This document shows positions 26,012-34,781 of a stretch of 64,000 bases of DNA, in pieces. The notes beneath the pieces are model-generated. The model saw nothing but the letters and a program-made list of their open reading frames with translations, was not told the origin of the DNA and did no database searches. Position 1 is the first letter of the stretch. Each line of letters begins with the position of its first letter. Both the position numbers and the translations under genes were made by a program. This DNA is from Planctomycetota bacterium (GTDB taxonomy: Bacteria > Planctomycetota > Phycisphaerae > Phycisphaerales > Phycisphaeraceae), in NCBI GenBank assembly GCA_016350165.1, contig CP066225.1:2666001-2730000 (forward strand), given 5' to 3'.

Positions 26012-26344
26012 GAGAAGCTCTCCTCACTCTCCAGTGTGAAGTAAAGTTAGAAGTCGTCGGAACTACTAAACGCAAAATGGCTGTAGTGGATGTGAGGCAC
26101 CACAAGCCAGTAGCCCCTGAAATAGCCACTCACACAATGTATTTTGAGAATGAGGAACAACGGCGGAAAAAATGAGGCGGGTATAGATGGGTAGGCATCT
26201 ATATTGTATGTAGGGAATGTGTCTCTCTATATATAAGTATATAACAATTGTCACTAAATCGAAGCATATTTTGCGAAATGTCTTAAAGTATCCTTGTTTT
26301 TAAGTGTGGTTTTATAGCAGAGTTAAGATGTGAAAGATGGGTAA
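26012..26344. other. Intergenic leader region of amidase paralogue 2
   Basis: About 330 bp with no gene; short frames here lack family character. It should hold the promoter of paralogue 2. AT-rich stretches occur at 26,225-26,310. Nothing further is recognised. Confidence 0.35.
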
Positions 26345-26375
26345 AAGAAAACGAGAGCTGGAAGCCAGCTCTCGT
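26345..26375 (-). terminator. Terminator after amidase paralogue 3
   Basis: Perfect 11-bp stem ACGAGAGCTGG/CCAGCTCTCGT with a 3-base loop, followed on the minus strand by TTTCTTTT. Confidence 0.92.
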
Positions 26376-26406
26376 TGAGTGTTTATAGGGTTGGTTCTGA
26401 TATGTG

Positions 26407-27210
26407 TTATTTACGTCTTCTGCGTGCGATGAGTGCGAGGCCAGCGATACCGATCATTGAAGCGGTTGTTGGTTCGGGTACTTCGATTACTTCTGGCCAA
26501 TAAATATTTTTATCGTGATCGACGTATGACTGGACCATGAGCATGAAATCATCCCATGGGAAGTGTGGTCCTGGGTCGCCTTTGTTCCAAGGTTGAACTT
26601 GTGAGTGAGCGACGAATCCAGAAACGTTCAGTCTATTGTTGTAGAAGTCGTATGCATTTACTTCTGGGTGTACAACTGGAATGTCATACGTTTCAACGAA
26701 GTAAGCACATACGTTTGCGAGTGTGTCTAGATTGGGCTTGTAGTTTTTGTAGGTTGTGCCAAATTCGGAATCGCTAGGTTGATAAAACCATGTTGATGCT
26801 TGGCCTGCATAGCCCGCCATCTCGAAGCCAATTGAGCGACTGTTATAGTAGGTTGCGTGGTGTGCGGTTTTCCATGAGGAAACCATTTGCGTGCCTGTGC
26901 CATCCTGTGACATCACGTAATGTGCAGATACGTTGATGTCGACCCAATTACCTTTAGAGTCATAGTAGCCTTGATTGGGGTTGTTGAACCAGCTGATACA
27001 GCCGTTGTAAGAGCCTTCGACGGTGTGGATGACGATGGAATCGATATTGGCGGAAATGTTAGTCTCGGAGTAATTGCCTTCTGCGGCTAAATCAAAATTG
27101 ATTTTATCCCACGGGTATGTAACTGCGTGGGCAGAAGTCGTGATTGATGTGGCTACAGCCAAGCCGAGAGCAAGTGAGGCTGCTCTCCGCACGATTTTGG
27201 GGTGTAACAT
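26407..27210 (-). CDS. PEP-CTERM N-acetylmuramoyl-L-alanine amidase, paralogue 3
   Basis: The ATG at 27210 follows AAGGAGAG; the upstream extension to 27264 has no binding site. The 267-residue protein has signal peptide (AASLALGLAVATSITTSAHA), H in IVIHTVEGSY, H in GFVAHSQVQP and D in KGDPGPHFPW. An insert of about 13 residues (NQGYYDSKGNWVD) follows WFNNP and is absent from the other copies. The tail is VPEPTT, a helix and RRRRK. All three zinc ligands are present, so it is probably active. Confidence 0.89.
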   Translation of the reverse strand: MLHPKIVRRAASLALGLAVATSITTSAHAVTYPWDKINFDLAAEGNYSETNISANIDSIVIHTVEGSYNGCISWFNNPNQGYYDSKGNWVDINVSAHYVMSQDGTGTQMVSSWKTAHHATYYNSRSIGFEMAGYAGQASTWFYQPSDSEFGTTYKNYKPNLDTLANVCAYFVETYDIPVVHPEVNAYDFYNNRLNVSGFVAHSQVQPWNKGDPGPHFPWDDFMLMVQSYVDHDKNIYWPEVIEVPEPTTASMIGIAGLALIARRRRK

Positions 27211-27435
27211 AATGTCTCTCCTTACCCGCCTAAGTTGCGTAATTTTTGTTTTGTCTGTTGTCAAAACGAATGTAGGAGCAGGCGGGTATGGGGTTAAGTA
27301 TAAGCTAAGAATTTCGTATAGAAAATAAATTTTTGCGCATATTTGTATAAAAAAGGATACATTTGTAAATAGCTCTAAATGTCTGCTATTTATTATGTTA
27401 AAGTAGGCCGTTCGTTAGCAGTTAGGTAAATAAAG

Positions 27436-27471
27436 AATAACGCTCAATAACGTGCAGAGCTATTGAGCGTT
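27436..27471 (-). terminator. Terminator after amidase paralogue 4
   Basis: Stem AACGCTCAATA/TATTGAGCGTT with an 11-base loop, followed on the minus strand by ATTCTTTAT. Confidence 0.8.
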
Positions 27472-27493
27472 GTTCTTTTTGTTAGCTGGACGT

Positions 27494-28339
27494 TTAGTTT
27501 TTACGACGTCTACGAGCGAGTAATGCCAAACCTGCGAGGCCGATCATTGATGCGGTTGTTGGCTCTGGGATAGTGCTTAAATCGTAGTAGCGATTTTCGC
27601 CGTGCTGGACGTAGCTGTCGACCATGAGCATGAAATCATCCCATGGGAAGTATTTGCCGGGATCGGATTTACGATGCGGAGTGATTTGGCTGTGGCCGAC
27701 AAAACCTTTGGTATCTAGCTTTTTGTCGATGATGTATTCGGTTTCAGGGTGCCAAACATAATGTGCTTCAGCTGATTCGGTTGGGTGAGCGATTGGGATA
27801 TCGTAAGTGTAGGTGACGCCATTTTTAACTTTGGTGTCAAGGTCTACGAAGTATGCGGAGATGTGAGCGAGCTTATCGAGGTTGGGCCGGTAGTTTTTAT
27901 ATGTCGTGCCGTAATCTGCTTCGTCTGAGGCATATGTCCATTGATATTGATCGGATGCGTATCCAGCCATTTCAAAGCTAATTGAGCGGCGGTTGATGTA
28001 GTTTGTAGTCCATGCGGTGTCCCAAGAGTCAACCATTTGAGTTGCACTGCCATCTTTCCCAATGACGTAGTGTGCGCTTGCGTTTGCGGCTGAATTGTTG
28101 AACCAATTGATGGCGCTTCGGTATGAACCTTCAGTGGTATGGATTGCGATAGAGTCGATGACGTTCTTTTGGCCGACTTGGTAGTTGCTGTTGTATGCTC
28201 TGCCACGGGTGAGGTTGGATGTGTGTGCTTCATCCCAAACAACACCTTTGGGGTAGCTGACTGCATGTGCTGCGGATGCGATTAATGTGAGACTGAGCGT
28301 GAAAGTGGCTGCTTGCTTAATGGTTGGACGGAATTCCAT
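27494..28339 (-). CDS. PEP-CTERM N-acetylmuramoyl-L-alanine amidase, paralogue 4
   Basis: The 281-residue protein starts at ATG 28339 after AGGAGAGACC; 35 upstream codons lack family similarity. It has signal peptide (FTLSLTLIASAAHA), H in IAIHTTEGSY, H in GFVGHSQITP and D in KSDPGKYFPW. A longer loop (DLDTKVKNGVTYTYDIPIAH) sits before the third zinc region. The tail is IPEPTT, a helix and RRRRKN. Each of the four genes has its own binding site and mostly its own terminator, so they are probably expressed separately. Confidence 0.9.
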   Translation of the reverse strand: MEFRPTIKQAATFTLSLTLIASAAHAVSYPKGVVWDEAHTSNLTRGRAYNSNYQVGQKNVIDSIAIHTTEGSYRSAINWFNNSAANASAHYVIGKDGSATQMVDSWDTAWTTNYINRRSISFEMAGYASDQYQWTYASDEADYGTTYKNYRPNLDKLAHISAYFVDLDTKVKNGVTYTYDIPIAHPTESAEAHYVWHPETEYIIDKKLDTKGFVGHSQITPHRKSDPGKYFPWDDFMLMVDSYVQHGENRYYDLSTIPEPTTASMIGLAGLALLARRRRKN

Positions 28340-28599
28340 TTGGTCTCTCCTGGCCCGCCAGGGGTTGCTGTTGATTGGGCCCGGAAAATTTTGGTGCTCA
28401 GGATGAGCAGGCGGGGATAGTATAATTGTAATCCAATAATTCATTGAATTAAATAAATTTATATAACAATATTGGATGTAATTATAATTATTTGGTCTGC
28501 AGAAGATGGGGAGTTTGTTTTATATAAATACCATCAAATAAATTGCTTAAGTGATTCGCCGGAAGTTAATTTAGATAAATTGTTATAGCTTCAGTGGCG

Positions 28600-28821
28600 T
28601 TAAGGAATGATATCGGCAAATTTGGATTTAAACTCTTCGAGTGAATTAATGCCATCGGGGAGAACCGCTTTTTCGGCAAGCAGGATAGGGATGCCATCAC
28701 GAATATGGTATTTCAGTCCACCTTTTTCGGCTACAAGGTGGTCGCCTTCCAGCATGAGCTTTGAGCGAGTTAGCGGGCAGACCAAGACGTTTAAGATTTT
28801 TGGATCAATCGTATGGCTCAT
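28600..28821 (-). CDS. Trm112/YcaR-like small protein
   Basis: A 73-residue protein of the Trm112-like family (UPF0434). The N-terminal NVLVCPLTRSKL and the core GLKYHIRDGIPILLAEKAV match E. coli YcaR. Only one cysteine remains, where zinc-binding members have up to four, so it probably does not bind zinc. Eukaryotic Trm112 activates methyltransferases; the bacterial role is unclear. It stands alone between PEP-CTERM genes. Confidence 0.85.
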   Translation of the reverse strand: MSHTIDPKILNVLVCPLTRSKLMLEGDHLVAEKGGLKYHIRDGIPILLAEKAVLPDGINSLEEFKSKFADIIP

Positions 28822-28904
28822 GGGGGCATTTTAACAGTGGGGCGGTTGAGAATCTACTTTTGGAAGTCCTGTAAGTGATCGTAGGAAATGAATTATTTGG
28901 GAAA

Positions 28905-28936
28905 TGAAAAAGACGCCCAAGGTTTTTCAGGGCGCC
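28905..28936 (-). terminator. Terminator after the DNLLQNASFED PEP-CTERM gene
   Basis: Minus-strand stem GGCGCCC/GGGCGTC with an 11-base loop followed by TTTTTC. Confidence 0.85.
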
Positions 28937-28962
28937 TTGTTTTTGAGTTTATCTTTTATGGA

Positions 28963-29580
28963 TTATTTGCGTCGGTTGAGCAGGGCGAGGCCGGCGATAC
29001 CTAGAAGTGCTAATGAAGCTGGTTCTGGAATTGCGACAGTATCGAATGCGAAGTCATCGCCAAAAACAGAGAGTTCTCCGCCAAAAACCTGTGTACCAGA
29101 GTGTGTGAAAGAAAGGCCGACTTTTGCAGCATTCGAGGTGGCTGGTGCGGTTGCTACTAAGGAGTAAGCGTCATAAACGTTAGCGGAGGCAGGGGTTGTT
29201 AGTGCAGACGTGTCGGTTGAAAGGAGTGCGTCGTTGTTGTACCACTCGATGAATAGCTTGCCAACGAGGTCGGTGATTGTGTTAACGCGTGCTTCATAAA
29301 GAAGATTTGCGTCGAATTGATATGAAGTATTCTCTAAAACGTCAACGGTCTGGGTTATGCTGGTGTTGGATTGGAATGTTTGTATCCATGCAGCATTGGT
29401 ACCTGTGATTGCTTTGTCGCCCCATGGCTTAATTGGAGCATCGACTAATATCCAAGCTTCATTGACTTCGTCTTCAAAGCTCGCATTTTGCAGTAGATTA
29501 TCTGCGGTAGCAGAAGTTGAGATGGTGATAAGACTTGCTGTGCATATTGATGTGGTAAGTAATGAACGTAGTGATAGCAT
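28963..29580 (-). CDS. PEP-CTERM secreted protein with a carbohydrate-binding-like beta-sandwich
   Basis: A 205-residue exported protein, unrelated to the 5-10 kb array. After the signal peptide (TTSICTASLITISTSATA) comes NLLQNASFEDE, the usual opening of galactose-binding-like beta-sandwich domains in planctomycete PEP-CTERM proteins; the body fits one such domain. The tail is IPEPAS, a leucine/alanine helix and NRRK. GGAGG lies about 10 bases before the ATG. It probably binds sugars at the envelope; the ligand is unknown. Confidence 0.8.
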   Translation of the reverse strand: MLSLRSLLTTSICTASLITISTSATADNLLQNASFEDEVNEAWILVDAPIKPWGDKAITGTNAAWIQTFQSNTSITQTVDVLENTSYQFDANLLYEARVNTITDLVGKLFIEWYNNDALLSTDTSALTTPASANVYDAYSLVATAPATSNAAKVGLSFTHSGTQVFGGELSVFGDDFAFDTVAIPEPASLALLGIAGLALLNRRK

Positions 29581-29694
29581 CTGAAAGGCCTCCTTTTTAG
29601 ATAGTTAGTAAAATTCAGGATAGTGCCCGTGGTAGGTCCGGGGAAATCTATTTTCTACGACTCGTCAGAAGAAGATTTCGCTCAAACTTAAAAA

Positions 29695-29708
29695 TGAAAG
29701 CGTTTACA
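29695..29708. promoter_or_regulatory. LacI-type operator upstream of the serine hydrolase and the PEP-CTERM gene
   Basis: TGAAAGCGTTTACA matches the LacI/CcpA-family palindrome (TGWAANCGNTTACA form). It lies 115 bp upstream of the leftward PEP-CTERM gene and 267 bp upstream of the rightward hydrolase. Confidence 0.6.
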
Positions 29709-29850
29709 ATTTTGAGACATGTTGTAATATACTTCTAGTAAGTTGATGAGTCAATATTTTTATGTAAATTGTTAATACATTATATATAAGCTTTTATGGG
29801 AATTTCTTGAGGAATTTTATTTATAGGTAGTGCATATTTGGCGTGTATGG

Positions 29851-29870
29851 ATATGTAAAAGTTTACATAT
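29851..29870. promoter_or_regulatory. Perfect palindrome, candidate operator of the serine hydrolase
   Basis: Nine-base arms ATATGTAAA and TTTACATAT flank a central AG. The outer part TGTAAA/TTTACA equals the half-sites of the other LacI-type operators here, with AG where they have CG. It ends 104 bp upstream of the hydrolase start. Confidence 0.55.
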
Positions 29871-29974
29871 TCAAATGTTTGGTATGTTCGTTCATCAATA
29901 TAAGTAATTACTTGATGTGTGATGTGTTTGGTGTGTTTATTGAAAAGTAAAAGAGTGCTTATTGGAGATAAATT

Positions 29975-32269
29975 ATGTTGTATCGACTGATATGTCGGCT
30001 GTTGGTTATGAGTTTACTTTTTGTTGGGGTTGCTTCGATTCGTGTGGGAGAGCTACATGCTAGTGATTTGCTGAAATCGGATGAGCGGATGGAATGGGTT
30101 GTGATTGGGCCGCTTCCAAACGAATTGATTTCGGAGGCAGATCGAGTTGGTGGTGTGGATGGTGCGGGATTAGATCGTGATTATCTCAAGGCATTGGGGG
30201 GTGAGGCTGATGCGGTATTAAAAGAGGGGGATGTAATTAAGTATGTTGATGCTAAAGGTGTGGGGTGGGATTCAACAGGAATAAAAGTGCGTGTACGTCA
30301 GGGGGCGATGGTTGATTTCACGTCAATGATGCGGCCTTACGACAGGCGCGTTGGTTATGCGTATTGTGAATTTGACTCGTTAAGTGATGAAAAAGCGCAT
30401 GTGCTTTTTGGGTCAGATGACAGGGCGAAGGTTTGGTTGAATGGGGAGTTGGTTCATCAGTTCAGAGCGTATGGTCGTGGTGCAGTGCTGGGCGATGATA
30501 AGTTTGAGATTGATTTGAGAAAAGGGAAAAACCGATTACTTGTAAAAGTAGAAAATGGGTATGGCGGTTGGGGGTTCATGCTCAAGATGGCATCGGAAGC
30601 TGAGCATGCTGCAATGCTGGCGAAAATGCAGGAGCGAGGTCAGCTCGAACGCTTGATGTATACGTTGATGGGGCGTAAGTCAACGATGGTTGGGAGGCAA
30701 GATACGAATGGTATGCGGTATATGTTTAGCGTAGGCAGTTTTCCTGAATTGGATTTTGATAATCCAGAGTTGGCAGAAGCATTGCTCGGTAATTATGAAG
30801 TTGATGTGCGCTGGTTTGATAATGAACTAAATGAAGTGACGCGTGCTGCGAAGCCGGGGCGTTATGGTGCTGTTGTTCATGTTGAAGGTGAATCAGGAAA
30901 GACTGTCAACAGAGGGTACACGTTTATCTGTTACCCAAATACCTATAACTGGAAAAGATTGCTAGAGGATGTTGATGTTGGATATTTTCATAATTTAGGT
31001 TTGAGTGAAAAGGTTTGGAGTGATCAGCAAGAGTGGATTGACCAAGCTTTTTACTATGGGATTCGATCCTATATGTTTGGCCATCCAGATGGTGTAGGGC
31101 TTCTGGGAGCTTTGTATGAACGTGATATTGAATTACAAGAAAGTGAAGATGAGCAACCTGAATGGTTGAGTCCGATGGTTCGTAATCAGGATTATTTGCT
31201 AGCACTTCGAATGAAAGCTTCATCACGCGAACCCATTGCTAAGCTTGCTTATCCCAAGCGAGTTGTGAAACAGAAGGCAGTTGTTGTACGTGAAGGGACG
31301 TTGGCTGAAGCTGAATTTAATGCTGGCTTTAAAGAAGAAATGGCACGAGTATGTCAGGATTGGGCAAATGAATCAGGTATCCCATTCACCGTGATGGTTG
31401 TTCGTAATGGTGTGATTGCCTATCGAGGAGCTCATTATAAATCGGGTGATGATGTTGTGACTGAACGTACGCAATTTCCAATCGCATCAATTTCCAAACT
31501 CATGTTTAGTACTGTGTTGTCGATGTTGCGTGAGCAGGGGATGATTGAGTTGGATGAGCCAATTGGAAAGTATATTGACGGTTTTCCGATTGAAGGTGAG
31601 AAGGCGATGACTGTGCGGCAATGCATGATGCATTTGGCTGGAACTGATGGCCATGTAAATTATGGTGGAATGCCTAACCTATGGTTTGATGATTGCGTTC
31701 GAGGTATGTTGCCGTTCACGTATCCTGGTGAAAAGTATCATTACAATGGTTTGAGTTTGAATATTGTTGGTCGTGCTTGTGAATTGGCTAGTGGTGAAAG
31801 TTTTCCAAGATTAATGCAGACGCATCTTTGGGAGCCTTTAGGCTGTAAAGATACGTTGTCAGTTGATACTTCTACGTATACAAGAACAACGGCTGGAGAT
31901 TTAGCTAAAGTTGGGCAGCTATTGTTGAATGGTGGTCAATATGGCGATTTGTACTTTTTCAGTCAACAGACACGAGATGAAATGTTACCCGTGAAAATTG
32001 GTGATGTGTATGATGATACGCTCAGCTCAAACATTGTGTATGGTTTAGCGTGCGATTGGTATCGAGATGTTCATAAGACTAATGAGAATGGTGAGCGTGA
32101 GCTAGTATTTAGTGATCGCATGTTCGGGCATGGGTCTGCAACAGCATCGATATTCCGTGTTGATTTAGATAATAACTTAGTAATAACGATGGCACGGCCA
32201 GGCGCAGGTAAAAGTTACAATAAACACTATCAAAAGATGTTTAAATTGATAGGTGAGTATATGAAATAA
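29975..32269 (+). CDS. Secreted serine hydrolase (class C beta-lactamase fold) with N-terminal galactose-binding-like domain
   Basis: A 764-residue protein. A signal peptide (RLLVMSLLFVGVASIRVG) is followed by a beta-sandwich whose VLFGSDDRAKVWLNGELVH segment is typical of galactose-binding-like folds in planctomycete enzymes. The C-terminal half (about 450-764) is a class C beta-lactamase/esterase fold. The nucleophile motif SISK has S505 and K508. The second motif, normally YxN, reads YHYNG with Y590 as best candidate, so the asparagine is displaced. A FGHGSATAS segment stands in the KTG region. It may de-esterify polysaccharide; penicillin hydrolysis is unlikely. LacI-type operators lie upstream. 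Confidence 0.8.
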   Translation: MLYRLICRLLVMSLLFVGVASIRVGELHASDLLKSDERMEWVVIGPLPNELISEADRVGGVDGAGLDRDYLKALGGEADAVLKEGDVIKYVDAKGVGWDSTGIKVRVRQGAMVDFTSMMRPYDRRVGYAYCEFDSLSDEKAHVLFGSDDRAKVWLNGELVHQFRAYGRGAVLGDDKFEIDLRKGKNRLLVKVENGYGGWGFMLKMASEAEHAAMLAKMQERGQLERLMYTLMGRKSTMVGRQDTNGMRYMFSVGSFPELDFDNPELAEALLGNYEVDVRWFDNELNEVTRAAKPGRYGAVVHVEGESGKTVNRGYTFICYPNTYNWKRLLEDVDVGYFHNLGLSEKVWSDQQEWIDQAFYYGIRSYMFGHPDGVGLLGALYERDIELQESEDEQPEWLSPMVRNQDYLLALRMKASSREPIAKLAYPKRVVKQKAVVVREGTLAEAEFNAGFKEEMARVCQDWANESGIPFTVMVVRNGVIAYRGAHYKSGDDVVTERTQFPIASISKLMFSTVLSMLREQGMIELDEPIGKYIDGFPIEGEKAMTVRQCMMHLAGTDGHVNYGGMPNLWFDDCVRGMLPFTYPGEKYHYNGLSLNIVGRACELASGESFPRLMQTHLWEPLGCKDTLSVDTSTYTRTTAGDLAKVGQLLLNGGQYGDLYFFSQQTRDEMLPVKIGDVYDDTLSSNIVYGLACDWYRDVHKTNENGERELVFSDRMFGHGSATASIFRVDLDNNLVITMARPGAGKSYNKHYQKMFKLIGEYMK

Positions 32270-32287
32270 AGTTTTTTTAAATAAGAT

Positions 32288-32317
32288 AAAAGCCTTGGTG
32301 AAAGCTGAGGCTTTTTA
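32288..32317 (+). terminator. Terminator between hydrolase and lacI 1
   Basis: Stem AAAGCCT/AGGCTTT with a 12-base loop followed by TTATTTT on the plus side; the opposite side can also serve the convergent lacI gene. Confidence 0.65.
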
Positions 32318-33433
32318 TTTTCTAAATCGTTTTGAAGGGGCGAATTGTGCTTGGCCGCATCCGCATGAGCGGCGATAAATTAATTCAGTCGGTAAAAGTG
32401 TATGTAAAGGCGTATTGGGTGTGGCATCTTTATTTTTGATTGTAGAAATCGCTTTACGTACTGCGAGATTGCCCATATCACGAACAGGTGTATGTATTGT
32501 TGTTAGGTTTTGATGTTTAGCTTGGCTGGTATTATCGAAACCAACTACAGCGATGTCATCTGGGGCAGAGCGGTTGTGTTCTCTCATACTATCTAATACA
32601 CCAATAGCCATGTTGTCATTGAATGCAAAAATTGCTTGTGGCAATGGTTTGTTGGATGCGAACTGTGTATGCATCAAATTGTAACCTGTGTCTTCAGAAA
32701 AATCGCCATACCAGATGCGATGTTCCGGAATAGTAATCCCCGCTTCTTTGGCGGCTATCCTGCATCCCTCTAATCGCTGAATAGAATCAAATGTACCCTC
32801 TGGTCCTGTGATGATAGCGATGTCTGTGTAGCCATGATCATTAATCAGGTGACGCATCACGTTAGCAGCACCATTAATGTTATCCATTGAAATGGTTGGA
32901 ATGTTGGCGCCTTTAACGGGTCGGTCAATCATGACAATTTTAGATGCATGTTTACTTAAGGAAGAAACAAACCGATTAGGCAAGTCAACGTTCATGATGA
33001 TTAGAGCATCAACTCGCTGTTGTTGAACATATTGTCGGATCAGTTTCATTTCATCTGCAGGCCCTCGGCCGAAGGCTACCATCAGGTGATAGTCAGTCTC
33101 GGAGGCTGCGTCATTTATCCCTTTGAGTGCTTCAAGAAAGAAGCCATCATCTAAATGAGGGAAAATGACACCTAAAGTGTCGGTCGATTGCTTGGCTAGG
33201 GTGCGAGCGGCAAAAGATGGTTGATAATCGAGTTCGCGAACAGCTCTCAATACTCGCGCTCGTGTGTTTTCAGAAACTAAAGGGCTTTCATTGATGACGC
33301 GTGAAACGGTAGCGATTGAGACGCCCGCCCTTTCACTAACTTGTTGTAAACTTGCTCCAGCCATGGGGTTATTATCGCTTTGATTGGAAGCGTTTGCAAA
33401 TAAAGATTGCATTGTTCGATTACTTATTTTCAT
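32315..33433 (-). CDS. LacI-family transcriptional regulator, paralogue 1
   Basis: A 372-residue regulator from ATG 33433, chosen because AAGGG lies about 10 bases upstream and because the longer frame would overlap the terminator at 33474-33510. The DNA-binding helix-turn-helix is SLQQVSERAGVSIATVSRVI; the sugar-binding core follows (DTLGVIFPHLDDGFF, GPEGTFDSIQRLEGCR). The C-terminus ends in an unusual RRSCGCGQ, shared with paralogue 2 at 35906. It probably represses local polysaccharide genes at the TGWAANCGNTTACA-type sites until a sugar ligand binds. Its own coding sequence contains a partial site near 33,390. Confidence 0.92.
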   Translation of the reverse strand: MKISNRTMQSLFANASNQSDNNPMAGASLQQVSERAGVSIATVSRVINESPLVSENTRARVLRAVRELDYQPSFAARTLAKQSTDTLGVIFPHLDDGFFLEALKGINDAASETDYHLMVAFGRGPADEMKLIRQYVQQQRVDALIIMNVDLPNRFVSSLSKHASKIVMIDRPVKGANIPTISMDNINGAANVMRHLINDHGYTDIAIITGPEGTFDSIQRLEGCRIAAKEAGITIPEHRIWYGDFSEDTGYNLMHTQFASNKPLPQAIFAFNDNMAIGVLDSMREHNRSAPDDIAVVGFDNTSQAKHQNLTTIHTPVRDMGNLAVRKAISTIKNKDATPNTPLHTLLPTELIYRRSCGCGQAQFAPSKRFRK

Positions 33434-33473
33434 TGTTTGCATACCCTTATGCATACATGACTGGTGTGTAAGT

Positions 33474-33510
33474 GAAAAAGGCTGTAGAGATTTAGGCATC
33501 TCTACAGCCT
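33474..33510 (-). terminator. Terminator after pseudopilin 1
   Basis: Twelve-base perfect stem AGGCTGTAGAGA/TCTCTACAGCCT with an 8-base loop, followed on the minus strand by TTTTTCACTT. Confidence 0.9.
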
Positions 33511-33550
33511 GAAACTACTAACTTAAAACTTCGCGATTTCATGATGTTGT

Positions 33551-34414
33551 TTAGTAGGATATTGCGATATTTTTCTGTGTAACGGTACCATTTCGATATG
33601 CGCCCGCATGGCCGTCTAGGAAAACAAGGTTGATCGAGCCGTCTTCGGTGTCGTAACTGTCGGTTTCAAAGTGACGGTATCGCATAGCACCTGGGATGAA
33701 AGATTCCCCGCTGCGGCGATCTTTGTTATATGTTGTAGGGACGGGGCGATCAGGATCTTTATCAGCATCTGTATATGGTTGATATACAAAATCAGGATAG
33801 AATCCGACGGGGTAGAAATGATCTGTGTACCAGAACCAAGGTTCGCAGCCGCCGCCTTTCCAGCTCATCTGATTGGAATCGCCTAACGCCATGATTTCAG
33901 ATGGGCGTCTTACGAGAGTATCTCTAAGCTGTGTAACCCACTTGTTATTATTGTCAGTCCAATCTGAGATTGGATATGGCTGATTGAATTTTCTGCCACT
34001 ATTTCTGAGTACGCCTTGGTTCGCTCCGTAGCAAACTTCGCGATAGCGTGTATTGTCTATGGGAGTAGATGGGCATTGGTAAGCTGCAACAACGCCCGAA
34101 TGTTCAGCGTCGGTTTCTGCGCCCCAATAACCCTTATCACTACCATTTAAATATATCATTAAAACGGGTGGCCAAAAGTCACCATCAAGTGCGCGTGACC
34201 ATGGTATGTATCCATCGTTTTCAGTTGAGTATCCAGCGATGGCAATACCAATTTGTCTGAGATTTGAGGTGCATTGGATATTTTTTGCGGTATTTCTAGC
34301 CGCACCTAATGCAGGAAGCAGTATTCCAATTAGTAAAGCGATAATACTTATAACAACAAGTAGTTCAATCAGTGTAAAGCCGTTTTGGCATCTGTTTTTT
34401 ACATCTTGAAGCAT
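33551..34414 (-). CDS. Pseudopilin-like protein with H-X9-DG C-terminus, copy 1
   Basis: A 287-residue protein with the type II/IV prepilin N-terminus [15 protein letters not shown], cleaved after the preceding glycine, and a long helix. The globular part ends in the planctomycete H-X9-DG motif (histidine, nine residues, DG, then [12 protein letters not shown]). The ATG at 34414 follows GGAG by 8 bases, better than the ATG three codons earlier. Such proteins assemble into envelope fibres; in planctomycetes they are very numerous and often sit in polysaccharide-use loci. LacI-type operators lie just upstream, so it is probably sugar-controlled. Confidence 0.85.
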   Translation of the reverse strand: MLQDVKNRCQNGFTLIELLVVISIIALLIGILLPALGAARNTAKNIQCTSNLRQIGIAIAGYSTENDGYIPWSRALDGDFWPPVLMIYLNGSDKGYWGAETDAEHSGVVAAYQCPSTPIDNTRYREVCYGANQGVLRNSGRKFNQPYPISDWTDNNNKWVTQLRDTLVRRPSEIMALGDSNQMSWKGGGCEPWFWYTDHFYPVGFYPDFVYQPYTDADKDPDRPVPTTYNKDRRSGESFIPGAMRYRHFETDSYDTEDGSINLVFLDGHAGAYRNGTVTQKNIAISY

Positions 34415-34465
34415 AGCAGGCATCTCCAGAATGGAATTGATATGTTCGAAACAATAAAAATGACA

Positions 34466-34485
34466 AATTGTAAGCGTTTACAATT
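34466..34485. promoter_or_regulatory. LacI-type operator upstream of pseudopilin 1
   Basis: TGTAAGCGTTTACA at 34469-34482 sits inside a longer dyad with arms AATTGTAA/TTACAATT. It is 52 bp upstream of the pseudopilin start and is the best palindrome of the set. Confidence 0.75.
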
Positions 34486-34635
34486 ATATTACGTATTTCG
34501 TGACTGAACGCAAGAATTAAATGATCCAGTGTTCAAAAAAGGTTTAAGTGTTATTAGTTAGCTGCTTATAAGCATTTGTAGAGCTTTGAACGAGTTTAAT
34601 GATGGTGCTGTTAGGGTTTGTATCGATAAAAAATT

Positions 34636-34649
34636 TGAAAACGTTTACA
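34636..34649. promoter_or_regulatory. LacI-type operator, second site upstream of pseudopilin 1
   Basis: TGAAAACGTTTACA lies about 220 bp upstream of the gene and 170 bp from the first site, a spacing compatible with looping between two bound dimers. Confidence 0.6.
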
Positions 34650-34709
34650 GGCGTGATTGTGAGGTGTGGCAAAATGTAAGGCAAAGACTTTGTGTTATTG
34701 GGTAAGCAT

Positions 34710-34736
34710 AAAACCGCCAAGATAGAGCTTGGCGGT
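34710..34736 (-). terminator. Terminator after pseudopilin 2
   Basis: Nine-base stem ACCGCCAAG/CTTGGCGGT with a 6-base loop followed on the minus strand by TTTATG. Confidence 0.82.
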
Positions 34737-34781
34737 AGCATTGAATTGAAGGATTTGTGTGTGATTGAATGTATTAATTCT

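Noticed and set aside
25211-28339. Amidase genes as phage endolysins of a prophage
   Set aside because: They have signal peptides and PEP-CTERM tails and no phage gene is nearby.
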